In this document: piece by piece, positions 27,891-36,316 of the stretch
Layout: each line of letters begins with the position of its first letter
How positions within the stretch are numbered: the stretch's first letter is position 1
Source: JBLHGN01 sp047616325
Lineage (GTDB): Bacteria; Pseudomonadota; Gammaproteobacteria; Pseudomonadales; Cellvibrionaceae
Length of the DNA stretch: 37,610 bases
Reading direction: 5' to 3'
Assembly: GCA_047616325.1 (NCBI GenBank)
Contig: JBLHGN010000004.1
Location: 1 to 37,610 of the forward strand
Notes under the pieces: model-generated
Seen by the model: the letters and a program-made list of their open reading frames with translations, nothing else
What the model was told of the DNA's origin: nothing
The model's database searches: none
Translations under genes and position numbers: made by a program

Positions 27891-28937
27891 GTGTTATTTT
27901 CTGCAGCCACTATGGAACGACACTGGCGCGCGATATATGTGGGCGCGCTGTGTTGTGTGCTCGTGAGTATTGCTATTGCGCTAAGTTTTGGGGCGGTGCA
28001 TATTAGCGCGTCGCAATTGTTTTCGCTGTTTTCCGGCGACAGTGCATCCGCTGAACAGGCGCAGGTTGCGCTTATTGTAGAAAGTATCCGTTTACCCCGT
28101 GTATTGCTGGCGCTGTGTGTTGGTAGTTTGTTGGCCGTATGTGGCTCGGTAACGCAGGGACTGTTTCGCAATCCTTTGGCCGATCCATCGCTAATAGGTG
28201 TGAGTGCCGGCGCGGCCGCAGGTGCGAGTGCTGTCATTGTGTATTTTCCGCAAATGTCTTCGCCTATCTTAGGCTTATCGTTTATCTCGCTGGGCGCTTT
28301 TTGTGGCGGAATAGTGGCAGTAATATTGGTGTATCGTATTGCCACCGGCGCGTCGGGAACCTCGGTGGCGACCATGTTACTAGCTGGAATAGCGATAACT
28401 TTTCTCGCGGGAAGTATTACCAGTGTATTTGAGTTTTTGGCCGACAATGAAATGCTGCGACGTATTAGTTTGTGGCGCATGGGTGGCCTCGATGGTGCAG
28501 ACTACAACAGAGTGGCTATTGTTGCCGCGGTTGCTTTTGTTCTGCTAACTATTTTGCCGCGTTACGCCAATGCACTTAATGCCTTGTTGTTGGGCGAGTC
28601 CGAAGCGCATCACCTGGGTATCGACGTGCCCACAGTGAAGCGCAACCTCATTATTTGTGTCGCCGCTGGTGTTGGTGTTTCTGTGGCATTAGCGGGAACT
28701 ATCGCGTTTGTCGGCCTAGTTATTCCCCATATGGTGCGCATGTTAATTGGACCAAATCATCGATTTCTGCTGCCGTTGTCGGCGTGTTTTGGGGCGGTAC
28801 TTTTATTGGTCGCCGATACTTTGGCGCGTGTATTATTGGCCCCCACCGAATTGCCGGTAGGGCTCGTTACCGCGTTTATTGGTGCCCCGGTATTTATTTC
28901 ACTACTGCGCCAACGGCATCACTATGGAATGCAATAA
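27891..28937 (+). CDS. btuC: Vitamin B12 ABC transporter permease (FecCD family)
   Basis: 348 residues, about 10 hydrophobic helices. Family motifs: RLPRVLLALCVGSLLAVCGS, QGLFRNPLADPSLIGVSAGA, and the cytoplasmic coupling region LGESEAHHLGIDV, then GLVIPHMVRMLIGPNHR. Start GTG 27891 is assumed; ATG 27912 is an alternative. It forms the inner-membrane channel with BtuD. It ends 1 nt before the btuD start. Confidence 0.93.
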   Translation: MLFSAATMERHWRAIYVGALCCVLVSIAIALSFGAVHISASQLFSLFSGDSASAEQAQVALIVESIRLPRVLLALCVGSLLAVCGSVTQGLFRNPLADPSLIGVSAGAAAGASAVIVYFPQMSSPILGLSFISLGAFCGGIVAVILVYRIATGASGTSVATMLLAGIAITFLAGSITSVFEFLADNEMLRRISLWRMGGLDGADYNRVAIVAAVAFVLLTILPRYANALNALLLGESEAHHLGIDVPTVKRNLIICVAAGVGVSVALAGTIAFVGLVIPHMVRMLIGPNHRFLLPLSACFGAVLLLVADTLARVLLAPTELPVGLVTAFIGAPVFISLLRQRHHYGMQ

Positions 28938-28938
28938 G

Positions 28939-29724
28939 ATGCCCGCGCCTCTTTTACATGTTGATGGTTTATGCGTCAGCGCCAACAGTCACAACTTACT
29001 TAACGAGTTAAGTATATCTTTGGCGGTCGGTGAGATTCTCGCCGTAGTGGGGCCTAACGGCGCGGGTAAAACCACCCTGCTCAAAGCCATAGTGGGCGAC
29101 CTAAAAGCCAGCAGCGGCGAGGTAAAAATATTTGGCAAAAATATCAACGATTGGCCTGTGCGAGAGCGAGCTCAGCGCCTAGCGATTTTGCCACAATTCA
29201 GTTTGTTGAATTTCCCCTATACCGTAGAAGAGGTTGTCGCGCTTGGGCGAATTCCACACACTAGCGGGGTGCGTGCAGATAAACATATCGTGCAAAGCGC
29301 GATGGAACTCGTCGATATAAAATATTTGAGTGATCGTCTTTATACCCAACTCTCCGGTGGCGAAAAGCAACGAACACAACTGGCCCGGGTGATGGCGCAG
29401 GTGTGGCCGGGCGAAGTCGATGATCGCACAAAAATATTACTGCTCGACGAGCCTACGGCCTCGCTCGACTTGGGGCATAGACAGCTATTGATGGAGGCCG
29501 TTCGGAATTTTGCCAGTCGAAGTGTGGCGGTGGTGATGGTGGTGCACGATATAAATCTGGCTAATCGATATGCCGATTATTTAATCGCACTGGCTTGCGG
29601 AAGAGTGTTGACGCAAGGGCCGGTCGATGAGGTGATTTCGGTGGAGCTGATTAAAAAACTTTTTGGTGCAGAGGTGGACGTCGTTGCGCATCTGCACAAC
29701 GGCAAGAACTATATACTTTCCTAA
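28939..29724 (+). CDS. btuD: Vitamin B12 ABC transporter ATP-binding protein
   Basis: 261 residues. ATG 28939 follows the btuC stop directly; ATG 28924, overlapping btuC, is possible. Walker A GPNGAGKTT, Q-loop LPQF, signature LSGGEKQRTQLARV, Walker B ILLLDEPTASLD and the H-loop VHDINLANR are all intact. It belongs to the FecE/HmuV/BtuD group and drives corrinoid import with BtuC and BtuF. Confidence 0.93.
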   Translation: MPAPLLHVDGLCVSANSHNLLNELSISLAVGEILAVVGPNGAGKTTLLKAIVGDLKASSGEVKIFGKNINDWPVRERAQRLAILPQFSLLNFPYTVEEVVALGRIPHTSGVRADKHIVQSAMELVDIKYLSDRLYTQLSGGEKQRTQLARVMAQVWPGEVDDRTKILLLDEPTASLDLGHRQLLMEAVRNFASRSVAVVMVVHDINLANRYADYLIALACGRVLTQGPVDEVISVELIKKLFGAEVDVVAHLHNGKNYILS

Positions 29725-29904
29725 TAGGTAATTTTAAATGGGTAAATTTGAACGTGCATTTTTTACTCGATAGCGACATCAGTTCCGTGCTCGAATACAC
29801 ATGGTGCTTTTCTTCGTCGCGTTTTCTAGGTTTATGTCACGGTGCTGCTTTACACCTCCCAAAACCTATTTTAAGAACTGCCCAGGCATGAGTGGACCTA
29901 AAAA

Positions 29905-30810
29905 ATGAAATACACCATTTTCTTAAGTACACTATTTATTCATGCGCTTCTTATTCCAAGTGTGTGTTGGGCAGATTATCGCGTAAGCGATTACCTTGGC
30001 CGAGAGCTTGTGCTGCAAAAACCTGCCGAGCGGGTGATCGCACTTGCGCCGCACATTGTAGAAAATATGTATGCCGCCGGCGCTGGCGATACATTGGTGG
30101 GGGTGGTGGATTATTCTGATTTTCCAGAGCAGGCCAGACTGTTGCCGAAGGTGGGTATCATCAGCGCATTTAGTGTTGAAACCATCGTCGCACTCAAACC
30201 CGATTTAGTGATTGTGTGGTATTCGGGTAGAGGTGCACTGGTATTGGATCAGCTTGAGCGCTTGGGGTTAACCACGTATGCCAGCGACCCACGCACACTT
30301 AAGGATATTTCTCGTTCCATTCGAGATTATGGAATACTCACCGCAAACGAGGGGGCGGCCGATAAAAGTGCCAGTGACTACGATACCCGTTTAGCAACAC
30401 TTAAGCGCCAGTACGAAAACTCGCCCACAGTAAGTGTGCTCTACCAAATATGGAATGATCCACTGCAAACCTTAAACGGCGAACATATTGTGAGTGATGT
30501 GATTGAGGTGTGCGGTGGGCGCAATATATTTTTTGATGCACCTACCATCGCGCCACGAATAAGCTTAGAGACTGTCATACAGCGCAACCCCGAAGTTATT
30601 TTAGCCAGCGGTATTGGTGCAGAGCGACCACCGTGGCTCGACCACTGGAAAAGATTTGCCAGTCTAAACGCCGTGGCTTCGGATAGCCTTTACAATGTCC
30701 CGCCCGATATTATTCAGCGTCATACACCGCGCATACTGGAAGGCATACAACGTATTTGCGAGCAGTTGGAGAATGCTCGCGGCAAGCGAAAACACGGAAG
30801 TCTTAACTGA
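29905..30810 (+). CDS. btuF: Cobalamin-binding periplasmic protein
   Basis: 301 residues. The signal peptide ends near CWA. The class III binding-protein fold shows ERVIALAPHIVENMYAAGA at the first lobe, then LKPDLVIVW, and in the second lobe WNDPLQTLNGEHIVSDVIEVCGG, followed by the terminal LEGIQRICEQL. It delivers B12 to BtuCD. A 180 bp gap separates it from btuD, containing no gene I can support; a separate promoter is possible. Confidence 0.9.
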   Translation: MKYTIFLSTLFIHALLIPSVCWADYRVSDYLGRELVLQKPAERVIALAPHIVENMYAAGAGDTLVGVVDYSDFPEQARLLPKVGIISAFSVETIVALKPDLVIVWYSGRGALVLDQLERLGLTTYASDPRTLKDISRSIRDYGILTANEGAADKSASDYDTRLATLKRQYENSPTVSVLYQIWNDPLQTLNGEHIVSDVIEVCGGRNIFFDAPTIAPRISLETVIQRNPEVILASGIGAERPPWLDHWKRFASLNAVASDSLYNVPPDIIQRHTPRILEGIQRICEQLENARGKRKHGSLN

Positions 30811-30889
30811 GCCCCTCGCTACTTGTTCGTGGTTTAGATTAAAGGGGACAGGGTGTAGATTATAAGTTGCACATTACAGAAAGTAGAAA

Positions 30890-31225
30890 TTAAGGATTCC
30901 ATGTGGCGCAGTCGAAGCTTTCGATGGCGCTCCTAATGAGTGATTTATCCTGCTCGGATACTGGTTCACACTGCAATCCTATAAAATGCTCCTTGATGTG
31001 GGCAACGCGACCGTTCATCTCCGCAGCATGTCCATCTTCAAACACAATACGCAGGGTAATGGTGTCGTCCGTGTTTAAATTAAAATCGTCTAGAATCGCC
31101 ACCAGTGCACCTCTCACCGATAGATTGATCAAATGCACGGGCATGGCGGCGTCACCCGACAGAAGGGTGCCGTAACCGCGATGGTGAATTCTTTCGTTAT
31201 TTCGGCGTTCTGTTTCTGTCGGCAT
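30890..31225 (-). CDS. PilZ-domain protein
   Basis: 111 residues forming a single PilZ domain. The c-di-GMP-binding Arg motif is RRNNERIHHR near the N-terminus and the second motif is NLSVRGA ([D/N]xSxxG). AGAGAG lies before the ATG. It should be a cytoplasmic c-di-GMP receptor with no output domain. It lies downstream of a second PilZ gene on the same strand. Confidence 0.88.
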   Translation of the reverse strand: MPTETERRNNERIHHRGYGTLLSGDAAMPVHLINLSVRGALVAILDDFNLNTDDTITLRIVFEDGHAAEMNGRVAHIKEHFIGLQCEPVSEQDKSLIRSAIESFDCATWNP

Positions 31226-31310
31226 GGCTCTCTTTTCTCTTTTTCATCGCGCTCGATTGTGCTGTCGGTCTGTCGAGCCAGCACCGCCATTGGCTCGATG
31301 CTAAAATTTA

Positions 31311-31679
31311 TTAATGGTTGGCCAACAGCTCTTCCAGCAAACGCTCCGAGGCGCCGGGATCGCCAAGATTCAACTCGATTAAGCGGCGTAGGTGGGCAAT
31401 GCTGGTCATATCGATGCTCTCTGACTGAAAGCCCAGAAGTTTCGAGCTACTGTGCGCCAGGCGCGCCTGCATAATAATAGTATCGTCTTCGGTGAGGGCG
31501 ATGCAGATAGTGACCGGTTGCTCTGCATTTAGGGCATATTCTTCGGGGGTTTCGGCGAGCACGCCGTTCAAGGAGATGTCGATGACACGCATGGTGAACG
31601 TCGCCTCACCCTGGCTAATATCGGCCTGGGTATCAAAACCCACTCGTGTAAATCGCCTTCTGTTTTCTAGTTTGTTCAT
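31311..31679 (-). CDS. PilZ-domain protein
   Basis: 122 residues. The Arg motif is NRRRFTRV at the N-terminus and the second motif DISLNGV (DxSxxG) at about 34-40, both intact, so c-di-GMP binding is likely. A C-terminal helix (HLRRLIELNL, then ASERLLEELL) resembles that of the short PilZ proteins that act on motility or Pil/Bcs machinery; the target is unknown. It is paired with the 111-residue PilZ gene 85 nt downstream and lies downstream of coaD. Confidence 0.88.
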   Translation of the reverse strand: MNKLENRRRFTRVGFDTQADISQGEATFTMRVIDISLNGVLAETPEEYALNAEQPVTICIALTEDDTIIMQARLAHSSSKLLGFQSESIDMTSIAHLRRLIELNLGDPGASERLLEELLANH

Positions 31680-31807
31680 GGGGGCTCCTCGCTTATTGGC
31701 GTAGACTTCTCCTAAGTCTAGACCTCTCTGAAGAGAGTCTCCATATAGAAAAGCAAGATTTTTGCTTGTATGTCATTTTCGGAGGTGTTTTTAAATGCTG
31801 AGAGCTC

Positions 31808-32302
31808 CTAAGCTAGATGCTCGCTGTCTTTGTATTTTTCTAGTAACGCTTGTTTAACGACAGGGGGTACAAAGGTGCTGACATCTCCGCCAAGCGAGGC
31901 AATTTCGCGCACTAGTGATGAAGAGATATAAGAAAGATGTTCGGCCGGGGTAAGAAATAAACTTTCCATTGAGGGGGCCAGCACACGGTTCATATTGGCG
32001 AGTTGGAATTCATATTCAAAATCTGACACGGCGCGCAAGCCCCGTACAACACCGTATGCGCCCTTTTCTTCGACAAGATTTTTAAGCAGGCAGTCAAAAC
32101 CGCACACTTCGACATTGTCTAGTCCTTTTAATACTTCTTGCGCCAACGCCACACGTTCCTCAATGGTGAACAGCGGGTTTTTCTTTTTGCTCGCCGCCAC
32201 CGCGACCACCACATAGTCAAACAGATGTGCAGCGCGATGAACCAAGTCTAAATGACCATTAGTTATGGGGTCAAAAGTACCAGGGTAAACAACTTTTTTC
32301 AT
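31808..32302 (-). CDS. coaD: Phosphopantetheine adenylyltransferase
   Basis: 164 residues. ATG 32302 gives the canonical MKKVVYPGTFDPITNGH; the TTG three codons upstream is less likely. The nucleotidyltransferase HxGH-type motif is TNGHLDL, with RGLRAVSDFEYE and the C-terminal ISSSLVREIA. It makes dephospho-CoA from 4'-phosphopantetheine and ATP. It follows rsmD by 41 nt, the common rsmD-coaD pair. Confidence 0.97.
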   Translation of the reverse strand: MKKVVYPGTFDPITNGHLDLVHRAAHLFDYVVVAVAASKKKNPLFTIEERVALAQEVLKGLDNVEVCGFDCLLKNLVEEKGAYGVVRGLRAVSDFEYEFQLANMNRVLAPSMESLFLTPAEHLSYISSSLVREIASLGGDVSTFVPPVVKQALLEKYKDSEHLA

Positions 32303-32343
32303 CGTATACAAAAGAATAGCCTTGATAATGGTGGTGTGTGATT

Positions 32344-32955
32344 TTAGCGCCTAATAACGTGGTTTGTCTTGTAAAGTGTCGCACAAACCTGCCCGGACAC
32401 TTTTTGCTTGAGAATAGCCCAATTGTCTGGAGGCGTTACTGTAATACCTTTTGGCGTTTCAACATAGACCAAAGCCTCATCGCGCAGTCGATTACTTTGT
32501 TGCAGCAATTCCAGTGTTTGCTGCCAGAGCTCGTCGGCGAAGGGTGGGTCTACAAAGACGATATCAAAAGGCTCATCATTTGGCTGCCTCACCCAGGCGA
32601 GGAAGTTTGTTTCACCCACCTTCGCCACTGCCGAATTGGGAAAAGGCTCTAGCCGCTTTAAGTTCTCGCGTAAATTGTTTGCACAAAGAGTGTTGGTTTC
32701 AATAAATTCGACGCGGCTTGCACCCCGCGACAGCGCTTCCAAACCGAGTGAGCCGGTACCGGCGAAGGCGTCGAGGCAGCGAGACTGAATGATATAGGGT
32801 GCTAGCCAATTGAAGAGTGTTTCGCGCATGCGGTCGCCGGTGGGACGCAATCCGGGTCGGCTTAACACTTCCAGCTTACGACTGCGCCACTCGCCGCCGA
32901 TAATGCGTATTTTGGTGGGCGTAGTGTTTACACGCTTTTTGCTTGTGTGGGGCAA
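32344..32955 (-). CDS. rsmD: 16S rRNA (guanine966-N2)-methyltransferase
   Basis: 203 residues. RIIGGEWRSRKL at the start, then LRPTGDRMRETLFNWL, the SAM-binding DAFAGTGSLGLEALSRGA and the catalytic VFVDPPF motif. It methylates G966 of 16S rRNA. It is divergent from ftsY across about 100 bp, the standard gammaproteobacterial arrangement. Confidence 0.97.
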   Translation of the reverse strand: MPHTSKKRVNTTPTKIRIIGGEWRSRKLEVLSRPGLRPTGDRMRETLFNWLAPYIIQSRCLDAFAGTGSLGLEALSRGASRVEFIETNTLCANNLRENLKRLEPFPNSAVAKVGETNFLAWVRQPNDEPFDIVFVDPPFADELWQQTLELLQQSNRLRDEALVYVETPKGITVTPPDNWAILKQKVSGQVCATLYKTNHVIRR

Positions 32956-33058
32956 ATGAATGATCTCAGTTTAGGTGGGGTATATGGTTCAGCGATTTCC
33001 CAATCCCTATATTGTGCCGCATTAGGGTAGAATTGCGCATCTCAAATTGTTGGAACCG

Positions 33059-34147
33059 ATGCGTATCATGTTTTTTAAGCGTAAAAAAAGCAAGCAGCAA
33101 GACTCAACCGAAAAGCCTGCGATGGAGCCGTTAGCCACAGATAAAACCTCGCTGGATGCCAACCCCGAGCAGACGGCCAACCTAAGCAGTGATGAAACTG
33201 GCGAAATGGACACTGCCAGCGATTCGGTTTTTGCGCGAATAAAGCGTGGTTTAATGCGTACCAGTAGTTTATTTTCGCAAGGCTTGGGCAGCTTGCTGCT
33301 GGGCAAAAAGAAAATAGACAATGAACTGCTTGAGGAAATTGAAACCTTGCTGCTAATGGCCGATGTAGGCCTGGACGCGACCACCGAAATTATTCAAGGT
33401 CTTACCGAGGGCGTAGCCCGTAAGCAGCTAGACGACTCTGAAGCGCTCTACGTAGCCCTGAAGCAAGCACTCACGGAAATGTTGGCCGAAGTAGAAGCGC
33501 CACTGGTTGTGGAGTTCTCGCAGCGCCCTTATGTGGTGCTGGTGGTGGGCGTAAATGGCGTTGGTAAAACCACGACGATTGGCAAGCTCGCCAAGCGCTT
33601 TCAAAAGCAAGGCAAATCCATCATGCTGGCTGCCGGCGATACCTTTCGCGCCGCGGCTGTCGAGCAGTTGACTGTGTGGGGAGAGCGCAACAAGGTACCG
33701 GTTGTTGCCCAGCATACAGGGGCCGATAGCGCTTCGGTTATTTTTGATGCGGTGCAGTCTGCGCAGAGCAAAGGCATCGACGTCGTGATCGCCGACACCG
33801 CTGGACGATTGCACACTAAGAGTAATTTGATGGATGAGTTGGTAAAAGTTAAGCGTGTTATTACTAAGCTCGACGCAAGTGCTCCCCACGAGATACTGTT
33901 GGTGTTGGACGCAGGCACCGGCCAAAATGCCCTGATGCAAACTGAGCAGTTTAATCGCGCGGTTGGGGTTACTGGTTTGGCACTAACCAAACTTGATGGC
34001 ACAGCCAAAGGCGGCATTATCTTCGCCTTGAGTAAAAAATACGGAATACCTGTGCGGTTTATCGGCGTAGGGGAGGGTATAGACGATCTTCAGCCCTTTA
34101 ACGCCGCAAATTTTACCCAGGCACTTTTTGGTCGCGATGCGCCCTAG
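33059..34147 (+). CDS. ftsY: Signal recognition particle receptor FtsY
   Basis: About 362 residues. Starts at ATG 33059 (MRIMFFKRK) or 33068 (MFFKRKKSK) are both plausible; GGAA at 33052-33055 is near. The acidic A domain is short (about 70 residues). The N domain and SRP-GTPase G domain follow with VGVNGVGKTTTIGKL (G1), DTFRAAAVEQL (G2), DTAGRLHT (G3) and TKLDGTAKGG (G4/G5). It docks ribosome-SRP complexes at the membrane. ftsE follows after 52 nt. Confidence 0.97.
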   Translation: MRIMFFKRKKSKQQDSTEKPAMEPLATDKTSLDANPEQTANLSSDETGEMDTASDSVFARIKRGLMRTSSLFSQGLGSLLLGKKKIDNELLEEIETLLLMADVGLDATTEIIQGLTEGVARKQLDDSEALYVALKQALTEMLAEVEAPLVVEFSQRPYVVLVVGVNGVGKTTTIGKLAKRFQKQGKSIMLAAGDTFRAAAVEQLTVWGERNKVPVVAQHTGADSASVIFDAVQSAQSKGIDVVIADTAGRLHTKSNLMDELVKVKRVITKLDASAPHEILLVLDAGTGQNALMQTEQFNRAVGVTGLALTKLDGTAKGGIIFALSKKYGIPVRFIGVGEGIDDLQPFNAANFTQALFGRDAP

Positions 34148-34199
34148 CCGGCGCTGCGATGGCTTCTAAATTTTTGAAAACCACATAAAAACCACTCAA

Positions 34200-34886
34200 A
34201 TGATCAATTTTAGTTCCGTAAGTAAGCGCTATTCCAGTGGCCAAGAAGCTCTGGCGGGAGTGTCGTTTGACATTGATGAAGGTGAAATGGTATTTCTCAC
34301 CGGTCACTCCGGTGCGGGCAAAAGCACCTTAATGAAACTAATTATGCTGATGGAGCGAGCAACCACCGGCCAAGTGATTATCGGCGGACGCAACCTCAAT
34401 AGGTTCTCCTCTGCGCAGGTCCCCTACCACCGCCGCCAGGTGGGCGTGGTCTTCCAAAATCACCAGTTGTTATTCGACCGCAGTGTTTTTGAAAATGTGG
34501 CCTTGCCGCTACAAATAGCCGGTTATCAATCGCGGGATGTGGGACGTCGGGTGCGGGCAGCGCTGGACAAAGTGGGCCTGTTGGATAAAGAAAAGCACAA
34601 CCCCATCATGTTATCTGGCGGTGAGCAGCAGCGCGTTGGCATAGCACGAGCGGTGGTAAATAAGCCGCCAGTGTTATTAGCCGATGAGCCCACAGGCAAC
34701 CTGGACCCCCAGTTATCAGCCGAAATTATGAATTTGTTTCGTCAATTTAATGCAGTGGGTGTGACAGTGCTTATCGCTAGCCACGATTTAGCCCTGGTGA
34801 AAAAGCTCGGTCATCGAGTGTTAACGCTTTCGCGGGGCGGTTTGACTCAGGACGGTGCGCTGATTGATGGGGAGCTATCGGTATGA
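34200..34886 (+). CDS. ftsE: Cell division ATP-binding protein FtsE
   Basis: 228 residues. Walker A GHSGAGKSTLMKL, signature LSGGEQQRVGIARAV and Walker B VLLADEPTGNLD are intact. With FtsX it forms a non-transporting ABC complex that activates peptidoglycan amidases at the septum. The stop overlaps the ftsX start in an ATGA quartet at 34883-34886, typical translational coupling. Confidence 0.97.
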   Translation: MINFSSVSKRYSSGQEALAGVSFDIDEGEMVFLTGHSGAGKSTLMKLIMLMERATTGQVIIGGRNLNRFSSAQVPYHRRQVGVVFQNHQLLFDRSVFENVALPLQIAGYQSRDVGRRVRAALDKVGLLDKEKHNPIMLSGGEQQRVGIARAVVNKPPVLLADEPTGNLDPQLSAEIMNLFRQFNAVGVTVLIASHDLALVKKLGHRVLTLSRGGLTQDGALIDGELSV

Positions 34887-35938
34887 GTCGCGGCGCCTCT
34901 CGCAACTACATCAAACCGGGCTTAACCAAACCGGGTTTAGATGGTCAAAAACCGCTTAAAGGTGCTGCAAAGTTACCGCCCAGCAAAGGCGCGGTGCAGA
35001 GTAAAACGAGTTTTAGCGATCGCTCCAGCAGTTATTGGGCTCATCACCGCAGTTCCCTGCGGGAGAGCTTGCAGCGGCTTCTGGCCTCGCCTGTGCAGAG
35101 TTTGATGACCTCGTTGGTTGTAGCTATTGCACTGGCGCTGCCGACAACTCTGCTTATGGCGCTCAATAATGTGGCCCAACTTGGACAGTCGTGGGACGCC
35201 AGCCCTAAAATTTCCGTGTATATCAAGTTGCGCGCGAAAGAGGCTGCGGTTCAGAATCTTATTGAGACCGTTGAGGGCTATGCCGAGGTGGAGCGCGTAG
35301 ACTACCTCTCCCCGCAGCAGGCGTTGGACGATTTTCAGCGCTTTTCAGGCTTTGGCCAAGCCTTGTCATCACTCGATGACAACCCTCTGCCGGCCACCGT
35401 TATTATCACGCCCAAAAATACTGCACTACTACCTGCGAATTTAAAGTTGTTGGGCGATCGGATACGTACGCAGGCCATAGTTGACGAGGTTGGGCTCGAT
35501 ATGGCCTGGGTGCGTCGTTTGCAGCAAATGATGCTGTTGGGCAGGCAAATTGTATTGGCTTTGGCTGTATTGCTCAGTGTCGGCGTGTTGATAGCCATCG
35601 GCAACACGATTCGGCTGGCTATTGAAAACCGACGAGAAGAGATATTGGTGACTAAGTTGGTTGGTGGTACTAACAGTTTTGTGCGGCGCCCATTTTTATA
35701 TTCGGGCAGCTGGTATGGTTTTTTTGGCGGCTTGTTGGCTTGCCTTATTGTCGGCCTTGGCTATCTTGCGCTAGAGCCTTCGGTGCAGAGATTGGCCTCT
35801 TTATATCATAGTGATTTTGAGCTGCAGGGGCTGGGATGGTGGGGGGCGCTGAGGCTAATAGTGCTGAGCACCTTTATCGGATGGTTGGGGGCTGGCCTCG
35901 CCGTCGGGCGCCACCTGTCTCACATCGAGCCTCGCTGA
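34883..35938 (+). CDS. ftsX: Cell division protein FtsX
   Basis: 351 residues. A long Lys/Pro/Ser-rich cytoplasmic N-terminus of about 70 residues precedes TM1 (about 75-97), the large extracytoplasmic loop (KISVYIKLRAKEAA and so on) and three more helices in the C-terminal third, as in the FtsX permease-like family. Overlap with ftsE by 4 nt. It transmits FtsE ATPase state to periplasmic EnvC-type partners. Confidence 0.96.
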   Translation: MSRGASRNYIKPGLTKPGLDGQKPLKGAAKLPPSKGAVQSKTSFSDRSSSYWAHHRSSLRESLQRLLASPVQSLMTSLVVAIALALPTTLLMALNNVAQLGQSWDASPKISVYIKLRAKEAAVQNLIETVEGYAEVERVDYLSPQQALDDFQRFSGFGQALSSLDDNPLPATVIITPKNTALLPANLKLLGDRIRTQAIVDEVGLDMAWVRRLQQMMLLGRQIVLALAVLLSVGVLIAIGNTIRLAIENRREEILVTKLVGGTNSFVRRPFLYSGSWYGFFGGLLACLIVGLGYLALEPSVQRLASLYHSDFELQGLGWWGALRLIVLSTFIGWLGAGLAVGRHLSHIEPR

Positions 35939-36053
35939 AAGCGCAAAGTCTTGCAGGGAATGCGCACAAGGTTTTTTGGCTTGTATCCGTAACGTCTTCG
36001 TTCGCTAGCTAAACCAAGCAGGCCGTGTGTGCGTAAACAGCTTAACCGTCCCC

Positions 36054-36081
36054 CGAACTTGCTGAATAATTTAGTGTCTCA
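36054..36081 (+). promoter_or_regulatory. Candidate sigma-E promoter of rpoH
   Basis: CGAACTT (36054-36060), a 15-bp spacer, then GTCTCA (36076-36081), against the E. coli RpoE pattern GGAACTT-N15-16-GTCTAA/GTCTGA: 6 of 7 and 5 of 6 positions. E. coli rpoH also has a sigma-E promoter, so position and logic fit. The predicted leader is about 230 nt. Confidence 0.45.
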
Positions 36082-36198
36082 GACACGAAGCCGCTCAGCG
36101 ATATTGGTATTTTTGTGTCTTTTTCTGGAAAGGTTGCCAACAATCCGCATCAAATCAACAATTTATTGTAAAAATAGTTAGAAAATTGCAATATAGGT

Positions 36199-36226
36199 CT
36201 TGAAAAATGACGTAAAGCGCCCACTT
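36199..36226 (+). promoter_or_regulatory. Candidate sigma-32 (RpoH) promoter of rpoH
   Basis: CTTGAAA (36199-36205) is a perfect -35 for the heat-shock sigma factor, followed after 13 bp by GCCCACTT (36219-36226), 6 of 8 to CCCCATNT. The spacer lies within the 13-17 range. The site is 91 nt upstream of the rpoH ATG, on the correct strand. It would mean self-activation, which E. coli rpoH does not use. Confidence 0.45.
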
Positions 36227-36230
36227 ACGT
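36210..36230. repeat. Inverted repeat inside the rpoH promoter region
   Basis: ACGTAA (36210-36215) and TTACGT (36225-36230) are perfect arms with a 9-bp spacer, a 21-bp dyad as expected for a dimeric regulator. It covers most of the candidate sigma-32 -10 region, so a bound protein would block it. Confidence 0.5.
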
Positions 36231-36316
36231 TGGTCGAATAGTTTTTTTTGTTCAGGCTGGATTAGCCAAGGTTCTGATGCTAATATTCAGCTGAAAATAA
36301 TTTGGAGGAAACCCCT

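Larger units (their letters stand above)
35939..36316 (+). other. Intergenic regulatory region of rpoH
   Basis: About 375 bases without a gene. It holds a GTGTC-TCA-GACAC inverted repeat (36074-36086), an ACGTAA/TTACGT inverted repeat (36210-36230), and matches to sigma-E and sigma-32 promoters given separately. No ftsX terminator stands out. Confidence 0.6.

Noticed and set aside
27851..28480. Minus-strand open frame of about 209 codons
   Set aside because: It lies wholly opposite btuC, has Thr/Ala/Pro-rich shadow composition and no recognisable domain.
30835..30860. REP/RAYT-type element at AAAGGGGACAGGG
   Set aside because: Only one copy of the short motif is present, with no palindrome or transposase nearby.
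33428..34017. Two long minus-strand open frames
   Set aside because: They are opposite the strongly conserved FtsY GTPase domain and look like shadows.
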